Positions 53,636 through 62,577 of a DNA stretch of 64,000 nucleotides are shown piece after piece. The notes beneath the pieces are model-generated. The model worked only from the letters and a program-made list of their open reading frames with translations, searched no databases and was not told the origin of the DNA. The number at the start of each line of letters is the position of its first letter. Within the stretch, counting starts at the first letter, position 1. A program made the position numbers and the translations under genes. Source of the DNA: Caccoplasma_A sp045587545 (GTDB lineage: Bacteria > Bacteroidota > Bacteroidia > Bacteroidales > G3-4614); NCBI GenBank assembly GCA_045587545.1, contig JAZNCN010000010.1:62001-126000 (forward strand). Direction: 5' to 3'.

Positions 53636-55803
53636 TGCTAAATAATTTGAGAGTACTATCTGTTCTATTAACACTGTTTTTATCAATATCTTCAATAATG
53701 GCACAAAACAGCAAAGAGTTGACACTGCAACACCTTATGCCCGGCGGTAAAAACTATTCGTCAATAATGCCCGAAAATATGAGGCAATTGCAATTTGCAG
53801 GCGACAACTATATTTATGTAAAGGCAGGAAAAGTTATTGTTGGTACATTGCCCGACGCAAAAGAGCAGAAACTTATAACTAAGGAGGAGATTGATTTAAT
53901 ACTCTCAAATATTGGAAAAGATACCCTTAAAGCAATACCTCAGATCGTTGCTTCAGAGGAGAACGGCTCAATAATGTTGCGTTTTAAGCATAAGAACAGA
54001 GCATATAAAATTGATTGTAATACAAAAAAATTGGTATCGGAATATAACTTCAATAAAAGAGATAAACATGCCGAGTACTCAGCTGATGCTGATGCTTATG
54101 TGTCAACCACCTATGATACTTTGCATTTGCATCTGCCCAACGGTAAAAGAGTTGTTATGACCTCTGATACGGCAAAAGATGTATCGCTCGGCTCAAACTA
54201 TGTGCATCGTAATGAGTTTGGTATTGAAAAGGGAATATTTTGGTCACCCGACGGTAAATCGGTAGCATTCTATCGCATGGACGAGAGTGCAGTAAAGGAT
54301 TATCCACTTGTTGATGTGAGTGCGCGCCAAGCAGAGCTAAAGAGTATAAAATACCCTATGGCGGGAATGAAGAGCCATACCGTAAAAGTGGGAGTATATA
54401 ATCTTAAAAGAGGGAATACGGTTTACCTTAAAAGTGGCAAAACCGACGAAAGATATTTTACAAATATAAGTTGGTCGCCCGAAGGCGATAAAATCTATAT
54501 TTTAGAGGTAAATCGCAAGCAAGATACCTGTAACCTTGTTTGTTATAATGCAAGAAATGGCTCAAAAGAGGCTGTGCTCTTTACCGAAACAAGCGATAAA
54601 TATACCGAGCCCGAGCACCCACTTATATTTATATCGGAGAATGAGTTTATCTATATATCGCGTCGAGATGGTTATCGCCATGCCTATATCTATAATACCA
54701 AAGGAGAGTTACAGCGACAACTCACTTCAGGCGAATGGGAGATTTTAGATGCACAGATATCTGCCGACAAGAAATTTTTATATATAACCTCTACAGAGGC
54801 TTCGCCTCTGGAGCGAAATCTTTATAAGGTTAATATAAAAAGTGGAGAACGTATACGTGTAACTCCTGAGGCAGGTGTTCATAATACTCAAATATCTCCG
54901 TCGTTTAACTACTATATTGATAATTTCAGTAACAATAATACTCCGCGAGTTATTAAGGCCGGTTCTCTCAAAACTCCCGGTAAAGATGTTGAGTTGTTGA
55001 GAGCAAAAAATCCATTTGATAAATTTGATATGCCTGTAGTAATTGAGAATGGAACAATTATTGCTGCAGATGGAATAACTCCATTATATTATCGTATGAC
55101 ACGTCCGATTGAGGTTGATTCAACAAAAAAACTACCGGCTATAATATATGTATATGGTGGTCCTCATGCACAACAGGTAACCAATACCTTTATGTGGAAC
55201 TATAGAGGTTGGGACATATATATGGCACAAAGAGGTTATGTCGTATTTACCCTTGACAACAGAGGTTCGGCAAACAGAGGATTGGAATTTGAAAGTGCAA
55301 CGCATCGCAATCTCGGAAAGGTTGAGCTTGCCGACCAATTGCAAGGTGTAGAGTTCTTGAAATCGTTACCCTATGTCGATACTGCACGTCTTGGAGTTCA
55401 TGGTTGGAGTTTTGGCGGATTTATGACGTTGAACATGACATTGAACAATCCCGATATGTTTAAAGCTGCAGTAGCAGGTGGAGCAGTTACCGATTGGAAA
55501 TATTATGAGATTATGTACGGAGAGCGATATATGGGAACACCGCAGGACAACCCCGAAGGCTATAAAAATTCAGATATGAATTCGCTTGCAGGTAATCTTA
55601 AAGGTCGTCTGTTGCTTATCCATTGCGACACAGATCCCGTTGTGGTGTGGCAACATACTCTCCGTTTTTTGGATAGCAGTATAAACAGTGGTACTTATCC
55701 CGACTATTTTGTATATCCCGGACACGGGCACAATGTAGTAGGTCCCAACCGAGTACATTTATACGAGAAGATAACTCGCTATTTTGATGACTTTTTAAAG
55801 TAA
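53635..55803 (+). CDS. Dipeptidyl-peptidase IV-family serine protease (S9B)
   Basis: 722 residues. A signal peptide (about 1-22, SSIMAQ) exports it to the periplasm. The N-terminal eight-bladed propeller (about 60-440) is followed by the alpha/beta-hydrolase domain with the serine in VHGWSFGGFMTLN (near 597), aspartate in IHCDTDPVVVW (near 672) and histidine in YPGHGHNVVGP (near 702). DPP IV releases Xaa-Pro/Ala dipeptides and supports peptide use in Bacteroidales. A translational start at 53635 overlaps the methyltransferase stop (TAATG), with AGGAGG 4 bp upstream. Confidence 0.95.
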   Translation: MLNNLRVLSVLLTLFLSISSIMAQNSKELTLQHLMPGGKNYSSIMPENMRQLQFAGDNYIYVKAGKVIVGTLPDAKEQKLITKEEIDLILSNIGKDTLKAIPQIVASEENGSIMLRFKHKNRAYKIDCNTKKLVSEYNFNKRDKHAEYSADADAYVSTTYDTLHLHLPNGKRVVMTSDTAKDVSLGSNYVHRNEFGIEKGIFWSPDGKSVAFYRMDESAVKDYPLVDVSARQAELKSIKYPMAGMKSHTVKVGVYNLKRGNTVYLKSGKTDERYFTNISWSPEGDKIYILEVNRKQDTCNLVCYNARNGSKEAVLFTETSDKYTEPEHPLIFISENEFIYISRRDGYRHAYIYNTKGELQRQLTSGEWEILDAQISADKKFLYITSTEASPLERNLYKVNIKSGERIRVTPEAGVHNTQISPSFNYYIDNFSNNNTPRVIKAGSLKTPGKDVELLRAKNPFDKFDMPVVIENGTIIAADGITPLYYRMTRPIEVDSTKKLPAIIYVYGGPHAQQVTNTFMWNYRGWDIYMAQRGYVVFTLDNRGSANRGLEFESATHRNLGKVELADQLQGVEFLKSLPYVDTARLGVHGWSFGGFMTLNMTLNNPDMFKAAVAGGAVTDWKYYEIMYGERYMGTPQDNPEGYKNSDMNSLAGNLKGRLLLIHCDTDPVVVWQHTLRFLDSSINSGTYPDYFVYPGHGHNVVGPNRVHLYEKITRYFDDFLK

Positions 55804-55825
55804 TTATTAGAGTAAATCATATATA

Positions 55826-55867
55826 ATTAGCTCAGTTAGCCTATCGGCTGATTGAGCTAATGTTTTT
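55826..55867 (+). terminator. Intrinsic terminator after the DPP IV gene
   Basis: Outer stem ATTAGCTCA/TGAGCTAAT (55826-55834, 55853-55861) with an inner AGCC/GGCT pair, followed by GTTTTT. From here to about 56054 I see nothing else. Confidence 0.8.
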
Positions 55868-56054
55868 ATATAAATAGTAAGTTCTGAATCTTTAAACACT
55901 AATACTTTATAAGCAAAATAGTTATATTATTTTTTATTGCCGACATCATCATATAATTAAAGAATGAGATAAGGAAGATAATCAAAAACTAAAATAAAAA
56001 TGCGTAAACATAAAAAAATGTCTCATATTAATAATATCATTTAAAAAGTTTTTA

Positions 56055-56062
56055 TATCTTTG
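56055..56062 (+). promoter_or_regulatory. -7 promoter element of the structured RNA
   Basis: TATCTTTG, full TAnnTTTG match, predicting transcription from about 56068. Confidence 0.65.
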
Positions 56063-56067
56063 TCGCG

Positions 56068-56260
56068 TGTTGAGTAAACTCAGCGCACTATATATAATGG
56101 CATTTAGGCTGTTGTTCTGTTAAGAAAAACGACCAATTTTTATACAGACGAACAATAAGCGCAACAAATGCCCACTCCGTTTGGCGTGGGTGTGCTTATG
56201 TCTGTAAGGGTGCTTGGTCGTACCTTCTTAACAATGAGCACCTCCCACGTTTTCTTTTTT
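56068..56260 (+). ncRNA. Candidate structured RNA (attenuator/riboswitch-like or 6S-like small RNA)
   Basis: About 193 nt between a consensus promoter and a T-run. A small 5' hairpin (TTGAG/CTCAG at 56070-56083) is followed by a long rod: GTTAAGAA/TTCTTAAC (56119-56126, 56225-56232), ACGACCAA/TTGGTCGT (56129-56136, 56214-56221), TACAGAC/GTCTGTA (56143-56149, 56200-56206), TAAGC/GCTTA (56156-56160, 56194-56198) and CCCAC/GTGGG (56171-56175, 56186-56190). The 3' segment 56234-56249 can instead pair with 56185-56199 to make a terminator. The frame opening at 56168 inside it has no protein-like character. I do not recognise a named RNA family. Confidence 0.65.
56185..56260 (+). terminator. Alternative terminator stem of the structured RNA
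   Basis: CGTGGG (56185-56190) pairs with CCCACG (56244-56249) and GTGCTTAT (56192-56199) with ATGAGCAC (56234-56241): 14 bp with one G-U pair and a 1x2 internal loop. TTTTCTTTTTT (56250-56260) follows. It is mutually exclusive with the inner half of the rod. Confidence 0.65.
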
Positions 56261-56310
56261 ATAAAGTTTGCGGTTGCCATCATAAACGGGCAATATACTA
56301 ACTTTATAAA
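56258..56310 (+). repeat. Inverted repeat in the lipoprotein leader
   Basis: TTTATAAAGTT (56258-56268) and AACTTTATAAA (56300-56310) are exact inverse copies, with inner TTGCC/GGCAA (56274-56278, 56289-56293). It overlaps a possible promoter (TTG 56274, TAACTTTA 56299-56306) and ends 10 bp before the start codon. Confidence 0.65.
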
Positions 56311-56320
56311 AACAGATCTT

Positions 56321-59272
56321 ATGAAAACTAAAATCTTATCTTTGATGCTCACTATGGTGTCAGTGTTAATCCTCTCTTCGTGTTCAGAGGATATTGATCG
56401 TCCCGGTGGAGGAAATTTAAAGCAATCAAGTGTAACTCTTAATGTCGGAGAATCTGCTCAATTGGGATTTACCGGTGAAGAAAGTGCATGGGAAATAGGA
56501 AATCCCAAAATAGCAAGTGTAACTTCAGATGGAGTAGTTACCGGATTACATGTTGGAAAGACAAATTTAAGAGTAAACTGGTCATATTGTGACATTACAG
56601 TAAAATCTTTGAATAATCTATATTTAGATCCTTGTGTATCAGACTTTAGTTTAAATAGTGAGAGTATAAAGAATTCAATGGAGTATAAACAAGATTTGAA
56701 TAAAACTCATAACCTTTCATATAGTGCAGTTGAGGTAAATAATACCCTTATTGTTGACGGAATAGTAACAGTTAAAGATGAAAGTGATAAAGAGACTCCT
56801 TATAGATTATTGTTTTATCCTGAATTATCTCCTGAGAACCTCGCAGATGTAAAAGATCCTTTGCAAAAAGCCGTATCACGATATGTTTATATGTTTGGTG
56901 ATAATGGAAATTTGACAGGAGTTGGTGTTATAATGGATTCCAAAAATCAAGAATTCTTGACAAAATATTTGTCAGACAGATATTGCTCAACCTCTAACGA
57001 GAATGAATATATAAGTATCGATGACAATGTATTAGTTAAAACAGATTTTGTAGATGATAAAATTACTGATGGAAACAATAATACAAAAGTATATGTTGAA
57101 GATGCATATTTGGTAGCAATGTATGTTCCCAATACTCAATTAAAAGCAGACGAAGATATTTTTGCTGAGATAAAAGCAGGTATTGAGAATAGTATAGGTA
57201 TTAGCAAAGTGGAGAATAATACTCCTGTTAAACGCAAAGAATTTGACGTTATCTTTACTACAACTGAAGGTGGTGCGATAGATGTAAAAAATATAAAAGG
57301 AGAGAGTATTGCCGAGCTTAATGGGAAAATGATAGAATATGGCAAACTTTATTTATCAGCAATTGTAAATCCCGATTATAAATTTGGAGGTTGGGGCGAG
57401 AAGAAAGAGAATGGAGATATATCTATCGTATCATATAAGGCTATTGATACTTTAACAGTAACAGATAAGATTAATTATGAGGCATGTTTCGGTAAACCAT
57501 TTGAGGTAAAAGTTACAGTAGCAGACGAAAATCAAGGTTCTGCAAAAGTATCTTCTCCAACCGAAAAGGATAAAACTTCTTTGAATGTAACAGAATATGA
57601 GAAACTTACATTTGAGGCTATACCTGCAGAAGGTTTCCAATTTAAAGAGTGGCAAGATGCAGCAGGAAACGTAGTAAATAAACCTGTAAAATTTGAAGAA
57701 ACTTTTAAAGAGGCGGTTGAATATAAAGCAATCTTTGAAGAGGCAATCTATAGCGTTATAGTTAAAGTAGAGGGCGAAGGAGAAATAGGTGGTGTAATAG
57801 TAGAGGGAAAAGAAGATATAGAGATAAAAAAAGATGAGAATGAAGAAGGAGCTCTTAAAGATAATGTTCAATACGGAAAACAGATAGTTCTTACAGCAGT
57901 AGAAAAAGAGGGTTCAGAGTTTGTCTTTACTGGTTGGGCTTCAAAAGAGACAGTAATCTCTACAGCAAAAGAATTTACTATAACGTTGACTCAAGATACA
58001 GTAATTAATGCACAATTCAAGAAAATTGAATATAACATTACAACAAAAGCAGGAAAGGGAGGAAAAGTATCAGCGGGTAAAAAAGTAACCATTAATGGTA
58101 AATTTGAGATAATTGCAACTCCTGATAAAGGATATATATTTGACAAATGGGTATCAAAAGATAAAGTAATACCTAAACTTGAAAAATCTAAAAATGCATA
58201 TATATATATGTATGAACCTGATACATTGAATATCAATGTATCGCAAGATTCAACTATTACAGCGCTATTTAAACCATTACCTTGTGATGTTTCATTCTCT
58301 GTGATAGGAGAAGGAAAAGTTTCAGGAGCTTCAAAACTTGTAAATGGTAAAGATGTTCAGTATTTACATATTGATGGAAGAATGAACCAATTGTATTATG
58401 GTGATTCCATAAAAGTATTTGTATCAAAAGAAAATACAGATTTCAAAAATTGGAGATTATCAAAATATAGAGAGTGGGAACAAACTTTTGAAGATGAAAC
58501 CAAAGCTCCGGAAGATAAAAAAGTAATTGTTTCAGGAGCAGAAGTTTCAACCCAAAACGTCTATATAGCTGTATTAACTCCCGAAGAATTTAAATATGAC
58601 TATTGGTTTACTGATAACGTAACAGGCAAACGAGTAAAACAAGTTGTTAGAAAAACTGCAACATCGTACTATAACGCAGTTATAGAAAAAGAGTTATTGT
58701 CAGCTAAAATAACTGCAAATAATGGAGGAAAAATTGTAGGACGTAGTTATTCAAGTGTTAAACCCGGAGAGAAATTAACAATTACATCTCATCCCAACAC
58801 AGGTTATGAATTTGATTACTGGACAATAAACGGTAAAAAGTTAGAGGGAGAGATTGTAGAAGAGACTAAGGATAATGAAACAATAACAACTATTACCACT
58901 GAAGCCGGAGATGTAATTACAATAACATCACAAGGATCAACGCTTACTACAAGAGATATTTATGCCAATGTAGAAGTTGAGGCATTCTTTAAGTTGACAA
59001 AAATTGAGGTAAAAGTAATATCCGGTTCTGAAGAAGGAGGAGTTGTCTCGGTTATAAGTGGAGCAACTCAAAATGAGGATAATACATATTTGATTGATTA
59101 TAATTCTCAGATAACAATTCAAGCTACACCAGCAGACGGATATCTATTTAAAAGTTGGAATGTAGGAGACGAAGTTGTAAGCACCAATAATCCTTATACC
59201 ACAGCTAAAATTACAGACGAAGGTAAAGAGTATAAAGCAATTTTTGTAAAACAAGAGGAAGTAGTGGAGTAG
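56321..59272 (+). CDS. Surface lipoprotein with BIG2-like domain and about seven InlB-type B-repeats
   Basis: 983 residues from ATG 56321. A lipoprotein signal ends with lipidated Cys21 (LILSSC). Residues about 35-95 form a bacterial Ig-like group 2 domain (VTLNVGESAQLGF, KIASVTSDGVVTGLHVGKTNLRV). A unique region (about 100-300) follows. Then about seven divergent InlB B-repeat units appear, each with a G-hydrophobic-x-F-x-x-W core such as GYEFDYWTINGK, GYIFDKWVSKD and GYLFKSWNVGD, ending in A-x-F. It is probably a cell-surface fibre or adhesin-like protein. The in-frame ATG at 56168 lies in the structured RNA and was rejected as the start. Confidence 0.82.
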   Translation: MKTKILSLMLTMVSVLILSSCSEDIDRPGGGNLKQSSVTLNVGESAQLGFTGEESAWEIGNPKIASVTSDGVVTGLHVGKTNLRVNWSYCDITVKSLNNLYLDPCVSDFSLNSESIKNSMEYKQDLNKTHNLSYSAVEVNNTLIVDGIVTVKDESDKETPYRLLFYPELSPENLADVKDPLQKAVSRYVYMFGDNGNLTGVGVIMDSKNQEFLTKYLSDRYCSTSNENEYISIDDNVLVKTDFVDDKITDGNNNTKVYVEDAYLVAMYVPNTQLKADEDIFAEIKAGIENSIGISKVENNTPVKRKEFDVIFTTTEGGAIDVKNIKGESIAELNGKMIEYGKLYLSAIVNPDYKFGGWGEKKENGDISIVSYKAIDTLTVTDKINYEACFGKPFEVKVTVADENQGSAKVSSPTEKDKTSLNVTEYEKLTFEAIPAEGFQFKEWQDAAGNVVNKPVKFEETFKEAVEYKAIFEEAIYSVIVKVEGEGEIGGVIVEGKEDIEIKKDENEEGALKDNVQYGKQIVLTAVEKEGSEFVFTGWASKETVISTAKEFTITLTQDTVINAQFKKIEYNITTKAGKGGKVSAGKKVTINGKFEIIATPDKGYIFDKWVSKDKVIPKLEKSKNAYIYMYEPDTLNINVSQDSTITALFKPLPCDVSFSVIGEGKVSGASKLVNGKDVQYLHIDGRMNQLYYGDSIKVFVSKENTDFKNWRLSKYREWEQTFEDETKAPEDKKVIVSGAEVSTQNVYIAVLTPEEFKYDYWFTDNVTGKRVKQVVRKTATSYYNAVIEKELLSAKITANNGGKIVGRSYSSVKPGEKLTITSHPNTGYEFDYWTINGKKLEGEIVEETKDNETITTITTEAGDVITITSQGSTLTTRDIYANVEVEAFFKLTKIEVKVISGSEEGGVVSVISGATQNEDNTYLIDYNSQITIQATPADGYLFKSWNVGDEVVSTNNPYTTAKITDEGKEYKAIFVKQEEVVE

Positions 59273-59319
59273 ATATTTATATATCTGCCTTAGCAAAACT
59301 TTGAATTTTTGTTGTTAAT

Positions 59320-59349
59320 ATATATGGGTTGCATGCGCAACCCATATAT
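59320..59349. terminator. Perfect hairpin between the two surface lipoprotein genes
   Basis: 13-bp perfect stem ATATATGGGTTGC/GCAACCCATATAT with loop ATGC. No T-run follows, so it may be a weak terminator or an RNA-stability element. Confidence 0.6.
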
Positions 59350-59369
59350 TATATAAATATGATAGTTTT

Positions 59370-60287
59370 ATGATTAAAGAGATATTAAAAATCCTACCTA
59401 TATCACTTATGCTGGTCTTGCTATTTACAGCATGCGAGAAAGATAATAAAAATAGTAATGGTGGTGATACTCTTACCCCTTCATACCATAAGGTTATAAT
59501 TATGACTAATGGAGGAGAGGGCAATATTCAAAAAAAAGAGATTCTTGCTCTGACAGGAGAAAAGATTTTTCTTCAGACTCGAGTTGACGGTAATTACACG
59601 TTTAAAAATTGGACTAATAATGGAGAAATTATCAGTTTTAAAAATCCCTCGGAGATTTGTGTGACAAAGGATATGGAGATAGTTGCTAATTTTGCTAATA
59701 GTAAAACAGCAATTGAGTTTATTGATTTGGGATTAAATGTAAAATGGGCAACTTTCAATGTAGGAGCAGGAGCTCCACATGAATTTGGGGACTATTTTGC
59801 CTGGGGAGAAACCAATACAAAAATAGAGTCAGGCTATTATTGGGATTTTTATAAATATTGTTCAGGAACCTACAACTCTATTGAAAAATATAATAGTGTA
59901 AAAGATTATGGCTTAGTAGATAATAAATATTATCTTGAATTGGACGATGATGCAGCTTATAAACAGTGGGAAAAAACTTGTCGTATGCCTACCAAAAATG
60001 AGTTTGAAGAGTTAATTGAAAATTGTAATTGGACTTGGACAACTCTTGAAGGAGTAAACGGTTATAAAATAGTTGCTAAAAACGGCAATTCGATATTTCT
60101 TCCTGTTACCGGATATATAAAAGGAGTGTTACATATAAATAGTCAGAGTGGTAATTATTTTACATCATCTCTTGATAAAACGGTACCTTATGAGGCCTGT
60201 GTCTTAAAATTTACATCGCAAATAAGAGAGATAAATTCTATGAGTAGATGTTATGGAAATATGGTTCGCCCTGTCTCTGACTATTAA
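59370..60287 (+). CDS. Surface lipoprotein with one InlB-type repeat and a FISUMP-like domain
   Basis: 305 residues. Lipoprotein signal with Cys22 (LLFTAC). One divergent B-repeat (about 40-108, YTFKNWTNNGEIISF) precedes a domain starting FIDLGLNVKWATFNVGAGAPHEFGDYFAWGE (about 115-145, key residues LGL-VKWA-NVGA and GDYFAWGET). This matches the Fibrobacter-succinogenes major paralogous (FISUMP) type of secreted domain common in Bacteroidales. The domain continues with CRMPTKNEFEELIENCNW and ends CYGNMVRPVSDY. Probably surface-exposed and binding, with no catalytic motif. Sharing the B-repeat with the preceding gene suggests a functional pair. Confidence 0.8.
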   Translation: MIKEILKILPISLMLVLLFTACEKDNKNSNGGDTLTPSYHKVIIMTNGGEGNIQKKEILALTGEKIFLQTRVDGNYTFKNWTNNGEIISFKNPSEICVTKDMEIVANFANSKTAIEFIDLGLNVKWATFNVGAGAPHEFGDYFAWGETNTKIESGYYWDFYKYCSGTYNSIEKYNSVKDYGLVDNKYYLELDDDAAYKQWEKTCRMPTKNEFEELIENCNWTWTTLEGVNGYKIVAKNGNSIFLPVTGYIKGVLHINSQSGNYFTSSLDKTVPYEACVLKFTSQIREINSMSRCYGNMVRPVSDY

Positions 60288-60326
60288 TCCTTTTAAAAGT
60301 TGCAATATAGCAAATAAGGTGCTTAA

Positions 60327-61178
60327 TTACCCTCCCATTTCGTTAACTACCTGTTTGCGAAATGCACTTGGAGAGATACCTTCATATCGTTTAAAATATC
60401 TGCCCATATACGATTGGTCAGGGAATCCCATTTTATTGGCTATATCCTGCATTGATAGTTGTGTATTATGTAAAAGTACTTTCATCTCAAGCAGTGAAAA
60501 ATTATCAATAATCTTTTTAGCCGAAGCACCAACTATATTGTGGCATATATCCGATAGATATTTGCATGAAATACATAATTTGTCAGCATAAAAGGTAACC
60601 TCTCTTTCGGTTAAACAGTTTTTGTGTATTAAATCAATAAAATCATCAAAGATTTTATTTCTTGTAGGCTCCATTGCATTTTCATCATTGCTATGGAGCT
60701 TTTGATATTTGTCGTAGTTGTATAGAATAAATGCGTTAAGAGTACTTTTTATTATTTGTGTACGGTATTGATTATCAATGTCGTTATATATGGTTCGGGT
60801 CATTTGTATAAATGATTCTACCACGACCTTATTTTCTTGAGATAGGAGAAAGACCGGATTTTGTTTTATCAGTTTGAAAAGTGTGGGGCTTACATGTGCA
60901 CACATGGCTCTGAAAAGCGAATTGCTTATTCCTAAAAAGAAGATTTTAAGATCCGGCGATACTTTTTGAATTTTGACTATGGAGTTAGGCATGATGATTA
61001 CCTGAGTGTTTTTTGATATTATCAAGGGCTTCAAGTCAATAAGTATGTTTATTTCTCCTTCTAAGCAAAAAAGTATTGCTCCGTTTTCTGTTTTGTCAAA
61101 CCATTCACTTTCAAATAGGCAGTTTCCCTCTTTTATAAAAAATAGTTCCGAATTATTTGATAATATATTAGTAGTCAT
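60327..61178 (-). CDS. AraC-family transcriptional regulator
   Basis: 283 residues. The N-terminal cupin-like half (about 1-150, with ILFCLEGEINILIDLKPL) is a ligand or dimerisation domain. The C-terminal about 100 residues carry two helix-turn-helix motifs, the second with LSMQDIANKMGFPDQSYMGRYFKRYEGISPSAFR (key residues IA-x2-GF-DQSY-x2-RYFK-x3-G-SPS-FR). It is divergent from the RND efflux operon, the common arrangement for a local regulator. A minus-strand TATCTTTA at 61236-61243 is its probable -7 element. The effector is unknown. Confidence 0.92.
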   Translation of the reverse strand: MTTNILSNNSELFFIKEGNCLFESEWFDKTENGAILFCLEGEINILIDLKPLIISKNTQVIIMPNSIVKIQKVSPDLKIFFLGISNSLFRAMCAHVSPTLFKLIKQNPVFLLSQENKVVVESFIQMTRTIYNDIDNQYRTQIIKSTLNAFILYNYDKYQKLHSNDENAMEPTRNKIFDDFIDLIHKNCLTEREVTFYADKLCISCKYLSDICHNIVGASAKKIIDNFSLLEMKVLLHNTQLSMQDIANKMGFPDQSYMGRYFKRYEGISPSAFRKQVVNEMGG

Positions 61179-61332
61179 TCTATTATTTCTTACCTTCTTA
61201 TTATGATTAAATAGTTCAATTTTTAATTTGATTTGTAAAGATAGTTACTTTTTAGCAAATTTTTACGCAATTAGTTCCGAAAATGAACAGCATTATGCAA
61301 AATATGAAAGTGATAACTTCGCGAATATGAAG

Positions 61333-61340
61333 TATCTTTG
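61333..61340 (+). promoter_or_regulatory. -7 promoter element of the RND efflux operon
   Basis: TATCTTTG, an exact consensus match, 73 bp before the adaptor ATG. A second, weaker TAACTTCG lies at 61314-61321. Both are in the region shared with the divergent AraC gene. Confidence 0.6.
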
Positions 61341-61413
61341 CGCCCAAAATAGTGTTTATGGTGTAAACACTGTAAGCAAATATGTATATAAACAATTTAT
61401 AAAATAAAAAATT

Positions 61414-62553
61414 ATGATGAAAAAATGTTTCAACATCAAGCACTTTCTAATTGTTATGTGCTGTTTGGTTGTCGGTTGTAAACAGGCCCCTGTTATGCCC
61501 GAGGCGACTTACGCTTGTTTGGCGGTTGATAATACCGACAAGACTATTACTAACGAATATAGTGCAACTATAAAAGGAAGGCAAGATATTGCAATTATGC
61601 CTCAGGTTGGTGGTACTTTGACAAAACTTTGTGTTTCTGAAGGTCAAAAAGTAAGAAAAGGACAAGTTCTGTTTATCATTGATCAAGTTCCTTATACCGC
61701 GGCTTATGAGACGGCAAAAGCAAATGTTGAGGCTGCTACTGCAGCATATGAAACAGCAAAATTGAATTACGAGAGTCGTCAAGAACTTTACAAAGAGAAT
61801 GTAGTTTCAGAGTTCGATTTGAAGACTGCCAAAAATTCAATGCTTGCAGCTAAGGCTCAACTTGCTCAGGCAAAGGCACAAGAGACAAATGCCGCAAATA
61901 GTCTATCATATACTGAGGTTAAAAGCCCGGCAGATGGAGTTGTAGGAACATTGCCTTATCGTGTAGGAGCATTGGTTGGTCCCTCAATGATGCAACCTCT
62001 AACAACAGTGTCAGATAACTCTGATATGTATGTATATTTCTCAATGACTGAAAACCAACTTCTTAATCTTGTAAGAGAGTATGGTTCAAAGGATAATGCT
62101 TTGAAGCAGATGCCAGAAATTGAATTACGATTAAACGATAAATCGCTATATAGCGAAAAGGGAAAGATTGAGACAATAAGCGGTGTTATTGACCCCACAA
62201 CAGGAACCGTTAGTCTTCGTGCAATATTCCCTAACAAGGGAGGTCTTCTTCACTCAGGAGGAGCCGGAAGCGTAATAGTTCCTACAACATATAAAGATGC
62301 AGTTGTTGTACCCCAAAGTGCAACATTTGAACTTCAGCATATGAATTTCGTATATAAAGTGGTTGACGGAAAGGCAGTTGCTGCCCCTGTGCAAGTTCTT
62401 CGTGTTAATGGAGGTAAAGAGTATATAGTAGAGATGGGTCTTTATGCGGGCGATACAATTGTTGCTGAGGGTGTGGCTCTTCTTCGTGAGGGAACACCTA
62501 TCAAACCCAAACAAGCTCCCGATGCTACCCAAATGGCTCAACCTACAAAATAA
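61414..62553 (+). CDS. RND efflux periplasmic adaptor (membrane fusion protein), lipoprotein
   Basis: 379 residues. Lipoprotein signal with Cys22 (CCLVVGC) anchors it to the inner membrane. HlyD/AcrA architecture: lipoyl half-motifs (PQVGGTLTKLCVSEGQKVRKG near 66 and SYTEVKSPADGVVGTL near 168), a central coiled-coil hairpin (about 95-160, Ala/Glu-rich) and beta-barrel/membrane-proximal domains to the end. It links the inner-membrane RND pump that follows to an outer-membrane channel (expected to the right of the window). The RND gene starts 24 bp downstream. Confidence 0.95.
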   Translation: MMKKCFNIKHFLIVMCCLVVGCKQAPVMPEATYACLAVDNTDKTITNEYSATIKGRQDIAIMPQVGGTLTKLCVSEGQKVRKGQVLFIIDQVPYTAAYETAKANVEAATAAYETAKLNYESRQELYKENVVSEFDLKTAKNSMLAAKAQLAQAKAQETNAANSLSYTEVKSPADGVVGTLPYRVGALVGPSMMQPLTTVSDNSDMYVYFSMTENQLLNLVREYGSKDNALKQMPEIELRLNDKSLYSEKGKIETISGVIDPTTGTVSLRAIFPNKGGLLHSGGAGSVIVPTTYKDAVVVPQSATFELQHMNFVYKVVDGKAVAAPVQVLRVNGGKEYIVEMGLYAGDTIVAEGVALLREGTPIKPKQAPDATQMAQPTK

Positions 62554-62561
62554 TTTAGTCT

Positions 62562-62568
62562 AAGGAGG
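62562..62568 (+). promoter_or_regulatory. Shine-Dalgarno site of the RND pump gene
   Basis: AAGGAGG, nine bases before ATG 62578. Perfect match to the 16S 3' end, unusual here because most genes in the window lack one. Confidence 0.75.
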
Positions 62569-62577
62569 ATATATATA

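Noticed and set aside
56168..56320. Reading frame extending the InlB-repeat lipoprotein upstream to an ATG at 56168
   Set aside because: The added 51 residues come from the structured RNA element and would bury the clear lipoprotein signal peptide that begins at 56321.
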